A stretch of 64,000 nt of DNA from NCBI RefSeq assembly GCF_014174275.1, contig NZ_JABEQK010000012.1:47436-111435 (forward strand), written 5' to 3'. Below the pieces are notes generated by a model, which did no database searches, was not told the origin of the DNA, and saw nothing but the letters and a program-made list of their open reading frames with translations. The stretch is from Gluconacetobacter takamatsuzukensis (GTDB taxonomy: Bacteria > Pseudomonadota > Alphaproteobacteria > Acetobacterales > Acetobacteraceae). This document shows, piece after piece, positions 16,355-25,803 of this stretch (its first letter is position 1; each line of letters starts with the position of its first letter). Made by a program: the position numbers and the translations under genes.

Positions 16355-17512
16355 TCAGGAGAGGGCCACGCCGTCCGCGACATAGGCGCGGTGGTAGCGG
16401 TGGCCCAGGGAAGTGAGGATTTCGTAGCCGATGGTGCCGGCGGCGCGGGCGACCTCGTCGACCCCGTGCTGCGGCCCCAGCAGGTCCAGCATCGCGCCGG
16501 GGGCGGTCAGGGGTTCGGGCGCGTCGGTGATGTCGACGGCCATCGAATCCATCGAGATACGCCCGACGATGGGCAGGGACTGCGCGCCCAGCCAGGCGCG
16601 GCCGTCGTGCGCGACGCGGCGCATGATGCCGTCGGCATAGCCGGCGGCGATGGTCGCGATCCGCCGCGTGCCGGCCGGCCGGTAGGTCAGGCCATAGCCC
16701 ACGCCGTCCGTGGGGCCGACGGTGCGGGTCTGGAGAATGCGCGCCTGCAGCCGTACGACCGGGCGCATCGGGTTGGGGGCGGTGGCGTTGGGCGCCACGC
16801 CGTACAGCGCGGCACCGGGCCGCACCAGGTCGAAATGGAATTCCGGCCCCAGGAAGATGCCCGACGAGGCGGCCAGGCTGAGCGGCCGCGCCGGCAGGCG
16901 CGTGCACATGGCCAGCAGGCGTTCGCGCTGATGGGCGCTGGCCGGGTCCGACGGATCGTCGGCGCAGGCAAGGTGGCTCATGACCAGGCACCGATCGATG
17001 CCGCGCCAGCCGGCGGGGTCGGCGTCGATTCGGTCCAGATCCTGTTCCGACAGGCCGAAACGGGACATGCCGGTATCGAACTGCACCGCCGCCGGCAGGG
17101 CGCGGCCCAGCTCGTGGGCCAGGGCGCGCCAGGCGCCGATCTGCTCGACGCTGTTCAGGACCGGGACCAGGTCGTGCCGCACGCAATCGGCCTCGGCCCC
17201 CGCCAGCGGCCCGTGCAGGACGAAGATGCGGCTGGTGGGGGCGACATGGGGACGCAGGGCAATGCCTTCGTCGATATGGGCGACGAAGAAGGTGCGCGCG
17301 CCCGCCCGCTCCAGCATCGGGGCGACCCGTGCCGCGCCCAGCCCGTAGGCGTCGGCCTTGACCACCGCCGCGCATTCCGCGCCGGCCGCGAGGGCGCAGA
17401 CCGTGCGGTAATTGGCGCGGATGGCGTCCAGGTCGATCGTCAGGGTCGCGCCCGCCCGGGCACGGGGCCAGCCGGCCTCGGACAGATGGAGGGCGGAGAG
17501 GGAATGGGGCAT
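16355..17512 (-). CDS. Alanine racemase (catabolic type, DadX/Alr)
   Basis: PLP enzyme interconverting L- and D-alanine, 385 residues. The PLP lysine is K52 in [13 protein letters not shown]; downstream [30 protein letters not shown], the catalytic-tyrosine region VGYGLTYR and [12 protein letters not shown] are standard. Because it is the first gene of an operon with dadA and faces an Lrp regulator, a catabolic role (feeding D-alanine to DadA) is likely; I cannot exclude that it is also the cell's only racemase for peptidoglycan D-alanine. The N-terminus is about 20 residues longer than minimal Alr proteins ([21 protein letters not shown]). Confidence 0.93.
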   Translation of the reverse strand: MPHSLSALHLSEAGWPRARAGATLTIDLDAIRANYRTVCALAAGAECAAVVKADAYGLGAARVAPMLERAGARTFFVAHIDEGIALRPHVAPTSRIFVLHGPLAGAEADCVRHDLVPVLNSVEQIGAWRALAHELGRALPAAVQFDTGMSRFGLSEQDLDRIDADPAGWRGIDRCLVMSHLACADDPSDPASAHQRERLLAMCTRLPARPLSLAASSGIFLGPEFHFDLVRPGAALYGVAPNATAPNPMRPVVRLQARILQTRTVGPTDGVGYGLTYRPAGTRRIATIAAGYADGIMRRVAHDGRAWLGAQSLPIVGRISMDSMAVDITDAPEPLTAPGAMLDLLGPQHGVDEVARAAGTIGYEILTSLGHRYHRAYVADGVALS

Positions 17513-17677
17513 GGACGGCGCGGCCTCGACCGGTCAGGGCAGGGAAAGTGCGCGACCAGCTTAGGCCGCCTTCGGCTGATATTTCCTGCCGAATGACCGC
17601 ACGATCTGTCGCCAGGGCGCGGAATGTGCAATTCTCTGCGCCGGAATGGCATGATCTGCCAGGGTGGTTGCCGAAGC

Positions 17678-18154
17678 ATGATAGAGTCCGATTCGAAACA
17701 AAAAACCGACCGGGGGATGGACCGGGCGACCGAGGCGATTCTGCGCCATCTGGGCCAGGACGGGCGCATGACCAATGCCGACCTGGCGCAGCGGGTCGGG
17801 CTTTCCCCTTCGGCCTGCCTGCGCCGGGTGCGGCAGTTGGAGCGGGCGGGGGTGATCCGCGGCTATCGCGCCATCATCGACGAACGCGGGCGTGAGGGGA
17901 CGACGATCGTGATCGTGCGGATCACGCTGGACCGGCAGACCGAGGAATGTTTGCGGCGGTTCGAGGCCCGGGTCAGGACCTGCCCCGACGTGCGCCAATG
18001 CTACCTGATGACGGGCGACGCCGATTACCTGCTGCATGTCGCGGTGCGCGACGCGGCGGATTACGAGCGCATCCATAACGAGGAACTCTCGCGCCTGCCG
18101 GGCGTGGCACAGATCCAGAGCAATTTTGCCATTCGTCCTGTCGTCTGGCGGTAA
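17678..18154 (+). CDS. Lrp/AsnC family transcriptional regulator
   Basis: Feast/famine regulator with an N-terminal helix-turn-helix (ILRHLGQDGRMTNADLAQRVGLSPSACLRRVRQLERAGVIRGY) and a C-terminal RAM/effector domain (TTIVIVRITLDRQTEECLRRFEARV ... DADYLLHVAVRD). It is divergent from the alr-dadA operon, an arrangement typical of alanine-responsive Lrp-type activators, so control of D-alanine catabolism is likely though inferred. Two starts are possible: ATG 17678 (used here, AGGGTGG upstream) or ATG 17717 (directly after CGGGGG), which would remove 13 polar residues. A CHAD gene follows 11 nt after the stop. Confidence 0.9.
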   Translation: MIESDSKQKTDRGMDRATEAILRHLGQDGRMTNADLAQRVGLSPSACLRRVRQLERAGVIRGYRAIIDERGREGTTIVIVRITLDRQTEECLRRFEARVRTCPDVRQCYLMTGDADYLLHVAVRDAADYERIHNEELSRLPGVAQIQSNFAIRPVVWR

Positions 18155-18165
18155 GGGGGGCGCGC

Positions 18166-19119
18166 ATGCCGGACCAGGTGGAAACCGCCATTCCCGACAG
18201 CCATCGGGCCCAGCCGGTGGAACTGGATCGGGACGACACCGTGCGCCGGGCCGTGGTGCGGATCGCCCGCGTCCTGCGCGACCATCTGGAGGCCAACCTG
18301 CCGGTGGCGATGGATGGGCGGAATGTCGAGGGCGTGCATCAGGTGCGCGTGGCCCTGCGTCGCTTTCGCGCGCTGCTGGGGCTGCTGCGGCGGGATTATC
18401 CCAGCGCGACGCTGGACGAGGCGGCGGCGCGGGCGCGCCTGCTGGCCCGCACGGTCGGCGAGGCGCGGGACTGGGACGTGTTCCTGCTGGAGACGCTGCC
18501 CGGCCTGAGCCCGCTGGGGCGGGCGGGGATCAATGTGGCCGGCCTGCTGCTGCCGCGGGCCAACCCCCTGCGCGATGCCGCCTATGACCGGGTTGGGCAG
18601 GTGCTGGGCGGCGCGGATGCCGAATGGACCCTGCACCTGACCGACCGCCTGGCCGAAGGCGCATTGTGGGACGAGGCCCGGTCGCCGGCGGGGCTGAAGG
18701 CGCTGGAGGAACCGGCGGCCGATTTCGCCGCCCGCCACCTGGCGCGCCTGCATCGCAAGGCGCGGCGCATGGGGCGGGGGTTCGCGCACCTGACGCCGCC
18801 GGAGCGGCATCAGGTGCGCCTGGCCCTGAAGAAGCTGCGCTATGCGTCGGAATTCTTCGTCACGCTGCATGCGCCCGGCCAGGCGGGCAAGCCGTATCTG
18901 CGGCGCCTGGCGGCGGCGCAGGCGGCGCTGGGCATGGACAGCGACGTCCTGACCACGGGGCGGCTGCTGGAGCGGTTCGGCGGCGAGACGGGCGGCGAGA
19001 TGCGCCATGCGGTGGGCGCGGTAACGGGCTTTCTGTGCTGCCGGCAGGATGCGACGCATGAAGCGGCGCACCGGCACTGGCGCAAATTCCGCCGCACCCC
19101 CGTCTTCTGGGAGGCATGA
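18166..19119 (+). CDS. CHAD domain protein
   Basis: A 317-residue protein made of a CHAD domain (conserved histidine alpha-helical domain), a helical bundle rich in His and Arg. The signature EGVHQVRVALRRFRALLGLL near residue 55 and the second-half ERHQVRLALKKLRYASEFF are the paired histidine/basic motifs thought to bind polyphosphate. CHAD proteins often carry a CYTH triphosphatase domain; none is present here and there is no polyphosphate kinase nearby. It starts 11 nt after the Lrp gene, so co-transcription is likely, without obvious functional linkage. Confidence 0.88.
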   Translation: MPDQVETAIPDSHRAQPVELDRDDTVRRAVVRIARVLRDHLEANLPVAMDGRNVEGVHQVRVALRRFRALLGLLRRDYPSATLDEAAARARLLARTVGEARDWDVFLLETLPGLSPLGRAGINVAGLLLPRANPLRDAAYDRVGQVLGGADAEWTLHLTDRLAEGALWDEARSPAGLKALEEPAADFAARHLARLHRKARRMGRGFAHLTPPERHQVRLALKKLRYASEFFVTLHAPGQAGKPYLRRLAAAQAALGMDSDVLTTGRLLERFGGETGGEMRHAVGAVTGFLCCRQDATHEAAHRHWRKFRRTPVFWEA

Positions 19120-19260
19120 GGGCCGCGCGAGAGGATACGCGCGGGGGCGTCATCGGGCTGTCATGAACTCTTCACGGTGCCGTCGTTGCCTCCGGCGGGA
19201 GAGTATGGTCATAAACCCGCGTTTCCGCCGGCATGCCGCCGCCAGAAGGAAAGCCATGTC

Positions 19261-19467
19261 ATGATCAAGTCCGAAATCGTCGAGATCGATGGCGTGTTCG
19301 TCGGGGTCGTCATCCAGTCCCGCCACGGCACGCGCGTCTTCCGGGCCATCCATGAATGGCTGCGCCCGCTGAACGGGCAGATCATGCTCTCCCTTCAGGA
19401 TGCGCGGACCGTGGCAGCGGGCCTGTTCCGCCGCCAGCGCGTCGTGGCGGCGCTCGCCGCCGCCTGA
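19261..19467 (+). CDS. Small conserved-looking hypothetical protein
   Basis: A 68-residue soluble protein starting at ATG 19261 with AAGGAAAG 8 nt upstream. It has no signal peptide or membrane segment. The sequence has a beta-rich first half (MIKSEIVEIDGVFVGVVIQS) and a basic helical tail (VAAGLFRRQRVVAALAAA). I recognise no family. It is followed within 11 nt by a GC hairpin that could terminate it. The good ribosome site and codon use like the neighbours argue that it is expressed. Confidence 0.55.
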   Translation: MIKSEIVEIDGVFVGVVIQSRHGTRVFRAIHEWLRPLNGQIMLSLQDARTVAAGLFRRQRVVAALAAA

Positions 19468-19477
19468 GGGCCGGCAC

Positions 19478-19492
19478 GGGCGCCTTGCGCCC
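19478..19492. terminator. GC hairpin between convergent genes
   Basis: GGGCGC at 19478-19483 pairs with GCGCCC at 19487-19492, loop CTT. It lies between the small hypothetical gene (ends 19467) and the convergent DUF1330 gene (ends 19515) and could end both transcripts. No U-run follows on either side. Confidence 0.4.
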
Positions 19493-19514
19493 GGCGGCGG
19501 CATGAACCAGCCGC

Positions 19515-19802
19515 CTACACGCCCTGCACGATGACGACGCGATAGGACGCGCCTTTCCAGCGATGCTGCACCACCGTCTGGTAGGCCGGGCTGTCGTACC
19601 ATGCCTGCGCGGCCTCGACGGTGGGGAATTCCAGGATCACCACGCCTTCGGGGGAGGTGCCTTCCAGGACCTCCTGGGCGCCGTAGGCCGCCAGCACCTT
19701 CAGGGGATGGCCCTCGAAGGTCGGGGCGACCGCCTGCGAATAGGCGTCGAGTTCGGCCTGGTCCCTGGTGGATTCGCGAGTGAAGACGATATAGGCGGTC
19801 AT
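19515..19802 (-). CDS. DUF1330 family protein
   Basis: A 95-residue protein with the ferredoxin-like alpha/beta fold of DUF1330 (dimeric alpha-beta barrel superfamily): MTAYIVFTRESTRDQAELDAY, then the conserved VLAAYGAQEVLEGTSPEGVVILEFPTVEAAQAWYDSPAYQ and RVVIVQGV. The central E-G and F-P-T-V-x-x-A-x-x-W-Y-x-S-x-x-Y pattern is diagnostic. Members are small cytosolic proteins of unknown function. AGGAGAA stands upstream of ATG 19802. It is monocistronic as far as can be seen, flanked by a convergent gene and a 278-nt gap. Confidence 0.9.
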   Translation of the reverse strand: MTAYIVFTRESTRDQAELDAYSQAVAPTFEGHPLKVLAAYGAQEVLEGTSPEGVVILEFPTVEAAQAWYDSPAYQTVVQHRWKGASYRVVIVQGV

Positions 19803-20080
19803 GGCCTGTTCTCCTGTGGGTGGGCAATGGTGCCATGGCGGCCGGATTCCGGCCAGCGGCGTCATGCCGTGATGGTGGGCAGGGAGGGCAACGCGAGACA
19901 GGCGGGTTCCGGCCCGACGGATCGCCGGATCGTGAAAAGACGCGATAATGGGGGCAGGCTTCGCATTGGCGGCAGGCCGGATGGGCGGCGCCGGACGCAT
20001 GAGACCCGCGCGATCCGCGCCATACGCGGCGCCCGATTTTCCCGCCATTCTGTCCGCGATCGCATATCGCGGAAGGATTC

Positions 20081-21037
20081 GTGGACATGGGCAGGGTTTC
20101 GGAGCCGCAGGGCCAGCGGGAGGAGGGAAGAAAAAGGCTCCTGGCGGCCCATGTGCCGCAGGCCCTGTCGCGCCTGCGCACCCATCATGCGCTGGAAGAG
20201 CGCGGGCACGACAATATCGTGCGGGTGGGCCATGCCGACAGGGCGTGGTCGGATTTCTACCACCATGCCCTGACGATCCGCTGGAGCAGCTTCTTCTGGT
20301 ATGCCCTGGCCAGCTACGTGCTGGTCAATACCCTGTTCGCGCTGCTGTACATGATGGTGCCCCGGCAGGTCGCCGGTACGCGGCCGGGCATGTTCTGGGA
20401 TTATTTCTTCTTCAGTATCCAGACTTTCTCCACCGTCGGCTATGGCGTGATGGCCCCGGTGGGGCCGGCCGCGCATGCGATCGCGTCGTGCGAGCTGCTG
20501 GGCGGCATGATCCTGAACGCGGTGGGCACCGGGCTGGTCTTCGCCCGTTTCGCACGCCCCCGGGCCCGGGTCATGTTCAGCAACAGCGCCCTGATCCGCA
20601 AGGACGGCGAGACATCGCATCTGAGCGTGCGCGTGGCGAACCAGCGGCTGAGCCCGATCCTGTCGGTCGATGCCGAACTGTTCCTCTCGCGCCTGATCGT
20701 CCAGCCCAACGGGCGGCTGGCCCGGCAGTTCGATCCGCTGGTGCTGGTCCAGGCCCATATTCCCGTCCTGCGCTTCACCTTCTCGCTGTTGCACGTCATC
20801 GACGACCACAGCCCCCTGCACGGGCTGACGGTCGAGGAACTGCGCAAGGAAGAGGCGGAAATCGTCCTGACCGTGACCGGAACCGACGAGGTTTCGGGGC
20901 AGAGCGTGTTTGCCCGCACGGCCTACGGGTTCGACCGGGTGCTGTACAATCACCGTTTCGTCGACATTATCGACGCGTCGGCCGACGGCAGGATCACGGT
21001 CGACTACACGCGCTTCCATGCGACCGAGGGGGAGTGA
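20081..21037 (+). CDS. Inward-rectifier potassium channel (KirBac)
   Basis: A 318-residue bacterial Kir channel. Residues 60-95 include the slide helix and TM1 (HHALTIRWSSFFWYALASYVLVNTLFALLYMM), then the pore helix and selectivity filter SIQTFSTVGYG (TVGYG 118-122), TM2 (IASCELLGGMILNAVGTGLVFARF), and a C-terminal immunoglobulin-like cytoplasmic domain from about 155 (FARPRARVMFSNSALI ... VLVQAHIPVLRFTFSLLHVIDDHSPL). All elements for a K+-selective tetramer are intact. The ATG at 20081 lies two codons before another ATG (20087). The gene stands alone with 278 nt upstream. The usual regulation of KirBac proteins by pH and lipids is family knowledge, not visible here. Confidence 0.95.
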   Translation: MDMGRVSEPQGQREEGRKRLLAAHVPQALSRLRTHHALEERGHDNIVRVGHADRAWSDFYHHALTIRWSSFFWYALASYVLVNTLFALLYMMVPRQVAGTRPGMFWDYFFFSIQTFSTVGYGVMAPVGPAAHAIASCELLGGMILNAVGTGLVFARFARPRARVMFSNSALIRKDGETSHLSVRVANQRLSPILSVDAELFLSRLIVQPNGRLARQFDPLVLVQAHIPVLRFTFSLLHVIDDHSPLHGLTVEELRKEEAEIVLTVTGTDEVSGQSVFARTAYGFDRVLYNHRFVDIIDASADGRITVDYTRFHATEGE

Positions 21038-21163
21038 CCGGGCGGCCGCCGCCCCCCGGCGCGTGATGCCGCCAAGCACAAGAATGCGACGTTGAATTTA
21101 CCCGCTTGTCTATTTCGATGGACAGGTGCCTGATCGCGCAAATGCTTGCATTTGGAGATGAGC

Positions 21164-23029
21164 ATGCGCACGACCGGGAAAACCGGCTTGGTTGGTACAG
21201 TTGTCGGGGTTACTTGTATTTTCATGCTGGCCTGCGTCGTCTTCGTCGCCGCCAGCGTCACACGCGTCGTCCGTCACGAGATGGAACGGGCCGAGACGGT
21301 CAATCTGCGCGGTGCCATGCGCGCGGCCGTCGCCATCCTGGAGCGGGACCTGCCGGGCGTCCACGTGACATGGGGGCCGGATGACAGCGTCAGCCGGATC
21401 ACGGCCGACGCCCTGCCGGCCCGTTTCGGCAGCGATTCCATGGTCGATGCCATCGGGCGCGTCGTGGGCGGCGGCACGACGCTGTTCGTGCTCGACGAGA
21501 CCGGCCGCGATCTTGTCCGGCGCACCAGCAACATCAGGGGGGCGGACGGGCAGCGCGTGGTCGGCACGCCGCTCGATCCCGCCGGGGCGCCGTTCAGGGC
21601 CGTCATGCGCGGCGAGGCGTTCGAAGGCGTGGCCCAGGTTCTGGGGGTGCCGTACTACACGTTCTACCTGCCGATCTTTTCCGCGCAGGGCGGCAGGGTC
21701 ATCGGCGTGGACTCCGTCGCGATCATGGCGACGCGCGTCGATGCCGTGATCGACCATGTCGTCTGGACGATCATCGAGGTCGCGGGTGCGATGCTGGTGC
21801 TGAGCGCGGTGTTGATGAGCATCGTGACCGTGCGCCTGATGCGGCCGCTGCCGGTCATGACGCGGGCGATGAAGGCCCTGGCGCGCGGAGAGCGCGACAC
21901 CCCGATCCCCTTTGCCGGCCGCCGGGACGAAATCGGCGCCATGGCCAAGGCGGTGGAGGTCTTCCGCGTCGCCGCCATCGACAATGCCCGGCTGGAAGAG
22001 GAAAGCGCGGCCGCCCGCCAGGCCGAGATCACCCGGCTGGAACGGCAGGCGAAGGCCGACGAGGAAGCCCGGGAGCGTGTGCGGATCGTCACCAGCGGAC
22101 TGGCCGATGCGCTCAGCCGGGTGGCGCAGGGCGACCTGTCCTTCCGGCTCGAAACCGCGTTTTCGGAAGAATTCGAGGGCCTGCGCAACGATTTCAACCG
22201 GTCGGTCGAGCAACTGGCGGGCACGTTCTCCTCGGTCTCGCGCGCGGTGGACGCGATCGATAACGGCTCGCGGGAACTGGCGAGCGGTGCCGACAACCTG
22301 GCCAGCCGGACGGAGCGCCAGGCCGCGTCGCTGGAGCAGACGGCCGCTTCCGTCGGCGGCATCGTGGAGAGTGTCCGCATGGTGGCGGGCCGGTCGGAAG
22401 AGGCGCGCAAGATCGGGGCACAGGCGCGGGAATCCGCATCGCGCTCGGTGCAGGTCACGGGCGAGACCGAAGAGGCGATGGGGCGGATCGAGAGCGGGTC
22501 GAAGGAAATGGCGTCGATCGTGGACGTGATCGATAATATCGCCTTCCAGACCAACGTGCTGGCGCTGAACGCCAGCGTGGAGGCGGCGCGCGCGGGCGAG
22601 AGCGGGCGCGGCTTCGCGGTGGTGGCGACCGAGGTCCGCGCGCTCGCGCAGCGGTCGAGCGAGGCGGCGAAGGATATCCGCGCCCTGATCCGCCGCTCGG
22701 CCGAGGATGTGCGCGAGGGGGCGGACCGGGTCAACACCAGCGCCGAATCCCTGAAGACGATCGCGCATTTCATCGCCGAGATCAGCCAGCATCTGGACGC
22801 CATCGCCCTGGCGACGAAAGAGCAGTCGTCCAGCCTGTCGGAGATCAATATTGCCGTCGGCGCGCTGGACCAGACGACACAGCAGAACGCCGCCGTGTCG
22901 GAGGAATTCAACGCCGCGTCGCGCAGCGTGGCGGGCGAGACGACGCGGCTGGCCACGCTGGTCCGCCAGTTCCGCCTGCCGGCGGACGGGCGGCAGGCGA
23001 CGAGGGCGCTGCGGCTGGTGCCGGGCTGA
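21164..23029 (+). CDS. Methyl-accepting chemotaxis protein (Cache sensor), copy 1
   Basis: Chemoreceptor of 621 residues. Order: TM1 ([25 protein letters not shown]), periplasmic single-Cache domain ([16 protein letters not shown] ... [13 protein letters not shown], about 35-190), TM2 ([18 protein letters not shown]), HAMP ([18 protein letters not shown]), coiled coil, and the signalling hairpin [26 protein letters not shown]. The receptor lacks the C-terminal CheR/CheB-binding pentapeptide. The ATG at 21164 is chosen because GGAG lies 6 nt upstream; a TTG at 21146 and ATG at 21158 are in frame. A second receptor of exactly the same length follows, evidently a tandem duplicate. No other chemotaxis genes are in the window. 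Confidence 0.94.
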   Translation: MRTTGKTGLVGTVVGVTCIFMLACVVFVAASVTRVVRHEMERAETVNLRGAMRAAVAILERDLPGVHVTWGPDDSVSRITADALPARFGSDSMVDAIGRVVGGGTTLFVLDETGRDLVRRTSNIRGADGQRVVGTPLDPAGAPFRAVMRGEAFEGVAQVLGVPYYTFYLPIFSAQGGRVIGVDSVAIMATRVDAVIDHVVWTIIEVAGAMLVLSAVLMSIVTVRLMRPLPVMTRAMKALARGERDTPIPFAGRRDEIGAMAKAVEVFRVAAIDNARLEEESAAARQAEITRLERQAKADEEARERVRIVTSGLADALSRVAQGDLSFRLETAFSEEFEGLRNDFNRSVEQLAGTFSSVSRAVDAIDNGSRELASGADNLASRTERQAASLEQTAASVGGIVESVRMVAGRSEEARKIGAQARESASRSVQVTGETEEAMGRIESGSKEMASIVDVIDNIAFQTNVLALNASVEAARAGESGRGFAVVATEVRALAQRSSEAAKDIRALIRRSAEDVREGADRVNTSAESLKTIAHFIAEISQHLDAIALATKEQSSSLSEINIAVGALDQTTQQNAAVSEEFNAASRSVAGETTRLATLVRQFRLPADGRQATRALRLVPG

Positions 23030-23032
23030 TCC

Positions 23033-23060
23033 GCGCTGCCCTGCCTCGGCAGGGCAGCGC
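23033..23060 (+). terminator. Strong hairpin after first chemoreceptor gene
   Basis: GCGCTGCCCTGCC (23033-23045) and GGCAGGGCAGCGC (23048-23060) form a perfect 13-bp stem separated by only two bases, 4 nt after the stop codon. The following AATGGGCGTTTTGG has only a short T-run. It would separate the two chemoreceptor transcripts. Confidence 0.6.
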
Positions 23061-23361
23061 GCAATGGGCGTTTTGGCAATATGCTTGTCTGTTCATGTCT
23101 TTTCAGGAAACGGATTCTGATCCCCTGAAACTCCGGTCGGCCCGGCCTCCGCTCGCCGCACGGGCCGACGGGCGCCATCCGGAACGCGCCCCGCATGGCA
23201 AGCCTGCGTCCCCGCAAGGGCTGACAGCCATTTTCCGTCTTGTTCGGCGGGGGGATTGTTTGTAATCGCTCAAACCGCATAAATATCACAAAATAGTTAT
23301 ACGGTTTGGGTCGGTCGGCGGCCCGCGCTGTGATGCGTGGCGCCTGGAGGTGGAGAAATCT
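23061..23361. promoter_or_regulatory. Intergenic region between the two chemoreceptor genes
   Basis: No gene is visible. The 3' part (23255-23310) is AT-rich and contains an inverted repeat, CAAACCG and CGGTTTG, separated by about 24 nt, around TAAATATCACAAAATAG. This is the likely promoter of the second receptor. GGAG at 23352-23355 is its ribosome site. Confidence 0.45.
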
Positions 23362-25227
23362 GTGCGGGGAACCGGAAAATTGGGCCTTGTCGGCAAGGTC
23401 GTCGGGATAACCTGCATCTGCATGCTGGTCTGCGTCATCTCCGTGGCCGCGAGCGTCATGGGCGTGGTGCAGGTGGATACGGAGCAGGATGCCGTCGCCA
23501 GCCTGCATGTCGGCCTGCGTGCGGCCGCGAGCATTCTGGAGCGCGACCTGCCGGGCGTGCATGTCGCGTGGGGGCCGGACGGCACGGTGCGGCGCCTGAC
23601 GGCGCAATCGCTGCCGTCACGGTTCGACAGCCATGCCATGATCGATGCCGTGGGGCGCGTGACGGGCGAAATGGCGACGCTGTTCGTGCGCGACGATGCC
23701 GGGCAGGATTTCGTGCGCCGGACGACCACCGTTCTGGATGCCGACGGAAAGCGCGCGGTCGGCACCACGCTGAACCATGCGCTCGCGCCCTTTCGGTCCG
23801 CCATGCGCGGCGAGCCGTTCGAGGGCGATGTCACCATACTCGGCGTGCCGTATTATGCCGCGTACCTGCCGGTATTTTCCACGCAGGGCAGGGTGACGGG
23901 CCTTCTGTTCGTCGGGATCAGGGCGGATGACGCGGCGGCCGTCCGTCGCCAGATCATCCGCAAGATCGCCCTGGTCGCGGCCGTGATGCTGGGGCTGGGC
24001 GCGGTCGCGATGGGCTTCGTGACGGCCCGGCTACTGCGGCCGCTGCCGGTGCTGACGCGCGCGATGCAGGCCCTGGCCGAGGGGGACACGGGCGCCCGTG
24101 TCCCCTTCGCCGGCCGTGCGGACGAAATCGGCGCCATGGCCAAGGCGGTCGAGGTCTTTCGCGAAGCCGCCATCGACAATGCCCGGCTGGAAGGCGAGGC
24201 CGCCGAGGGCCGGCGCAGGGCCGAGGCGGAACGGACCGACATCCAGGCGAAGGCCGAGGCCGAGGCCAGGGAGCGCCTGCGCATGGCCACCAGCGGGCTG
24301 GCCGCCGGCCTGACCCGCGTGGCGGAAGGCGATCTCTCCTTTCAGATCGAGACGGCATTTTCGGAAGAATTCGAAACCCTGCGGCATGATTTCAACCGGT
24401 CCGTGAAGCAGCTTGCCGGTACCTTCTCCTCCGTGGCCAATGCGGTGGGTGTGATCGACAACGGCTCGCGGGAACTGGCAAGCGGCGCGGACAATCTGGC
24501 CAGCCGGACGGAACATCAGGCCGCATCGCTGGAAGAAACGGCCGCGGCGGTCGATGGCGTGACGAAAAGCGTCGTGACGGCGGCGGAACGTTCGGAGGAA
24601 GCGCGGCAGATCGGCACCCGGGCGCGTGAAACCGCCGCGCGCTCGGTGCAGATCACCAGCGAGACCGAAAGGGCCATGGGCCGGATCGAGAACGGCGCGC
24701 AGGAGATCGCGTCGATCGTGGACATGATCGACAATATCGCCTTCCAGACCAACGTGCTGGCGCTGAATGCCAGCGTGGAGGCCGCGCGTGCCGGCGAAAG
24801 CGGGCGCGGCTTTGCGGTGGTGGCGGCCGAAATCCGCTCGCTGGCGCAGCGGGCCGGCGAGGCGGCGAAGGACATTCGCGGCGTGGTCCACAGATCGGCC
24901 GAGGATGTGCGCGTGGGCGCCGGACGCGTGCAGGACAGCGGCGCGGCGCTGAAGACGATCGCCGGTTTCATCAACGAGATCGGCGGCCATCTGGATGCCA
25001 TCGCCATGGGGGCGAAAGAGGAAGCCGCCAGCCTGGCGGAAATCAACGCGGCCATCGGTTCGCTGGACCGGACGACGCAGCAGAACGCCGCGGTGTCGGA
25101 GGAATTCAATGCCGCGTCGCGCAGCGTGGCCGAGGAGACGAAGCGCCTCGGCCGGCTGGTGCGCCAATTCCGCCTGCCGGAAAAACGGCATCAGGCGACC
25201 GGCGCGCGGCAGCTCCTGTCGGCCTGA
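23362..25227 (+). CDS. Methyl-accepting chemotaxis protein (Cache sensor), copy 2
   Basis: Second 621-residue receptor, co-linear with copy 1 over its whole length: TM1 ([25 protein letters not shown]), Cache domain ([16 protein letters not shown] ... [13 protein letters not shown]), TM2 ([20 protein letters not shown]), HAMP, and the same hairpin [21 protein letters not shown]. The start is GTG 23362, with GGAG six bases upstream, exactly the arrangement at copy 1; the GTG at 23350 is upstream of that site and less likely. The divergence is concentrated in the periplasmic domain around the ligand pocket ([13 protein letters not shown] versus [13 protein letters not shown]), suggesting related but distinct ligands. 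It ends 10 nt from a convergent gene. Confidence 0.94.
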   Translation: MRGTGKLGLVGKVVGITCICMLVCVISVAASVMGVVQVDTEQDAVASLHVGLRAAASILERDLPGVHVAWGPDGTVRRLTAQSLPSRFDSHAMIDAVGRVTGEMATLFVRDDAGQDFVRRTTTVLDADGKRAVGTTLNHALAPFRSAMRGEPFEGDVTILGVPYYAAYLPVFSTQGRVTGLLFVGIRADDAAAVRRQIIRKIALVAAVMLGLGAVAMGFVTARLLRPLPVLTRAMQALAEGDTGARVPFAGRADEIGAMAKAVEVFREAAIDNARLEGEAAEGRRRAEAERTDIQAKAEAEARERLRMATSGLAAGLTRVAEGDLSFQIETAFSEEFETLRHDFNRSVKQLAGTFSSVANAVGVIDNGSRELASGADNLASRTEHQAASLEETAAAVDGVTKSVVTAAERSEEARQIGTRARETAARSVQITSETERAMGRIENGAQEIASIVDMIDNIAFQTNVLALNASVEAARAGESGRGFAVVAAEIRSLAQRAGEAAKDIRGVVHRSAEDVRVGAGRVQDSGAALKTIAGFINEIGGHLDAIAMGAKEEAASLAEINAAIGSLDRTTQQNAAVSEEFNAASRSVAEETKRLGRLVRQFRLPEKRHQATGARQLLSA

Positions 25228-25237
25228 CCGGCCGAAA

Positions 25238-25552
25238 TCAGGCTGCGACGTCCTGGAGCACCTCGAAACCTTCGAACACCGGTGGGCCGATCGTCAGTTT
25301 CCTGCCTTCGCCGGCCGTGGCGTGGGCCTGGCGGAACTGTTCGGACTGCGTCCAGGCGATGAAGGCATTGAAGGAGTCCCAGACGGTATGGGACGCATAC
25401 AGCACATGGTCCTCGTGCCGGGGGCCCTTGAGGAACTGGAACGAGACGAACCCCGGGACCGTGCGGAGCATCACCTCGCGGTCCAGCCAGCGGCGCTGGA
25501 AGGCCTCCTCGCAATCGGGGGCAACGCGGAACCGGTTCATGGCGATATACAT
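25238..25552 (-). CDS. Antibiotic-biosynthesis-monooxygenase-fold protein, possible haem-degrading enzyme
   Basis: A 104-residue protein of the ABM superfamily: MYIAMNRFRVAPDCEEAFQRRW, then PGFVSFQFLKGPRHEDHVLYASHTVWDSFNAFIAWTQSEQFRQAHA. The pattern N-x-F-x-V ... GF ... W ... F-x-x-W ... F-x-x-AH resembles IsdG/IsdI-type haem monooxygenases (N, W and H are the catalytic set there: N7, W83-like, H-like here in SFNAFIAWTQSEQF and AHA). Upstream, 55 nt before the ATG, is a perfect 15-bp palindrome of the Fur-box 7-1-7 kind, and bacterioferritin is divergent, so a role in iron or haem handling is likely. Enzyme activity is inference. Confidence 0.75.
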   Translation of the reverse strand: MYIAMNRFRVAPDCEEAFQRRWLDREVMLRTVPGFVSFQFLKGPRHEDHVLYASHTVWDSFNAFIAWTQSEQFRQAHATAGEGRKLTIGPPVFEGFEVLQDVAA

Positions 25553-25606
25553 GATACGCTCTTTCCTTCGGACGAGGATGCGGGTCGGCGGCAGGGCGAC
25601 GTTAGA

Positions 25607-25621
25607 TAAGAATGATTCTTA
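25607..25621. promoter_or_regulatory. Perfect 7-1-7 palindrome, Fur-like box
   Basis: TAAGAAT-G-ATTCTTA is a perfect 15-bp palindrome 55 nt upstream of the ABM-fold gene and about 180 nt from bacterioferritin. The 7-1-7 geometry and AT content match Fur-family boxes (consensus TGATAAT-N-ATTATCA), but the bases differ at some positions, so the cognate factor (Fur, Irr or another) is open. Confidence 0.55.
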
Positions 25622-25688
25622 CTACAAGGACGGAGTCCCCGTGCGCAGCCGGCATGGGCTAGGCCGTTTTGCGCCGTTGGACTGCAAG

Positions 25689-25709
25689 TGATAATCATAT
25701 CTATTATCA
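25689..25709. promoter_or_regulatory. Inverted repeat with Fur half-sites upstream of bacterioferritin
   Basis: TGATAAT (25689-25695) and ATTATCA (25703-25709) are exact Fur consensus half-sites, here spaced by 7 nt rather than 1. The site is 95 nt before the bacterioferritin ATG in an AT-rich tract, the likely promoter. Confidence 0.55.
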
Positions 25710-25803
25710 TACTGATATATATGCGTTTTTATGTTTGCAATCGGGATGCGCCCGGGTGTAGGTCGATGATTGAAGGCGTTCCAACCCCCATCGGAGACGG
25801 CAC

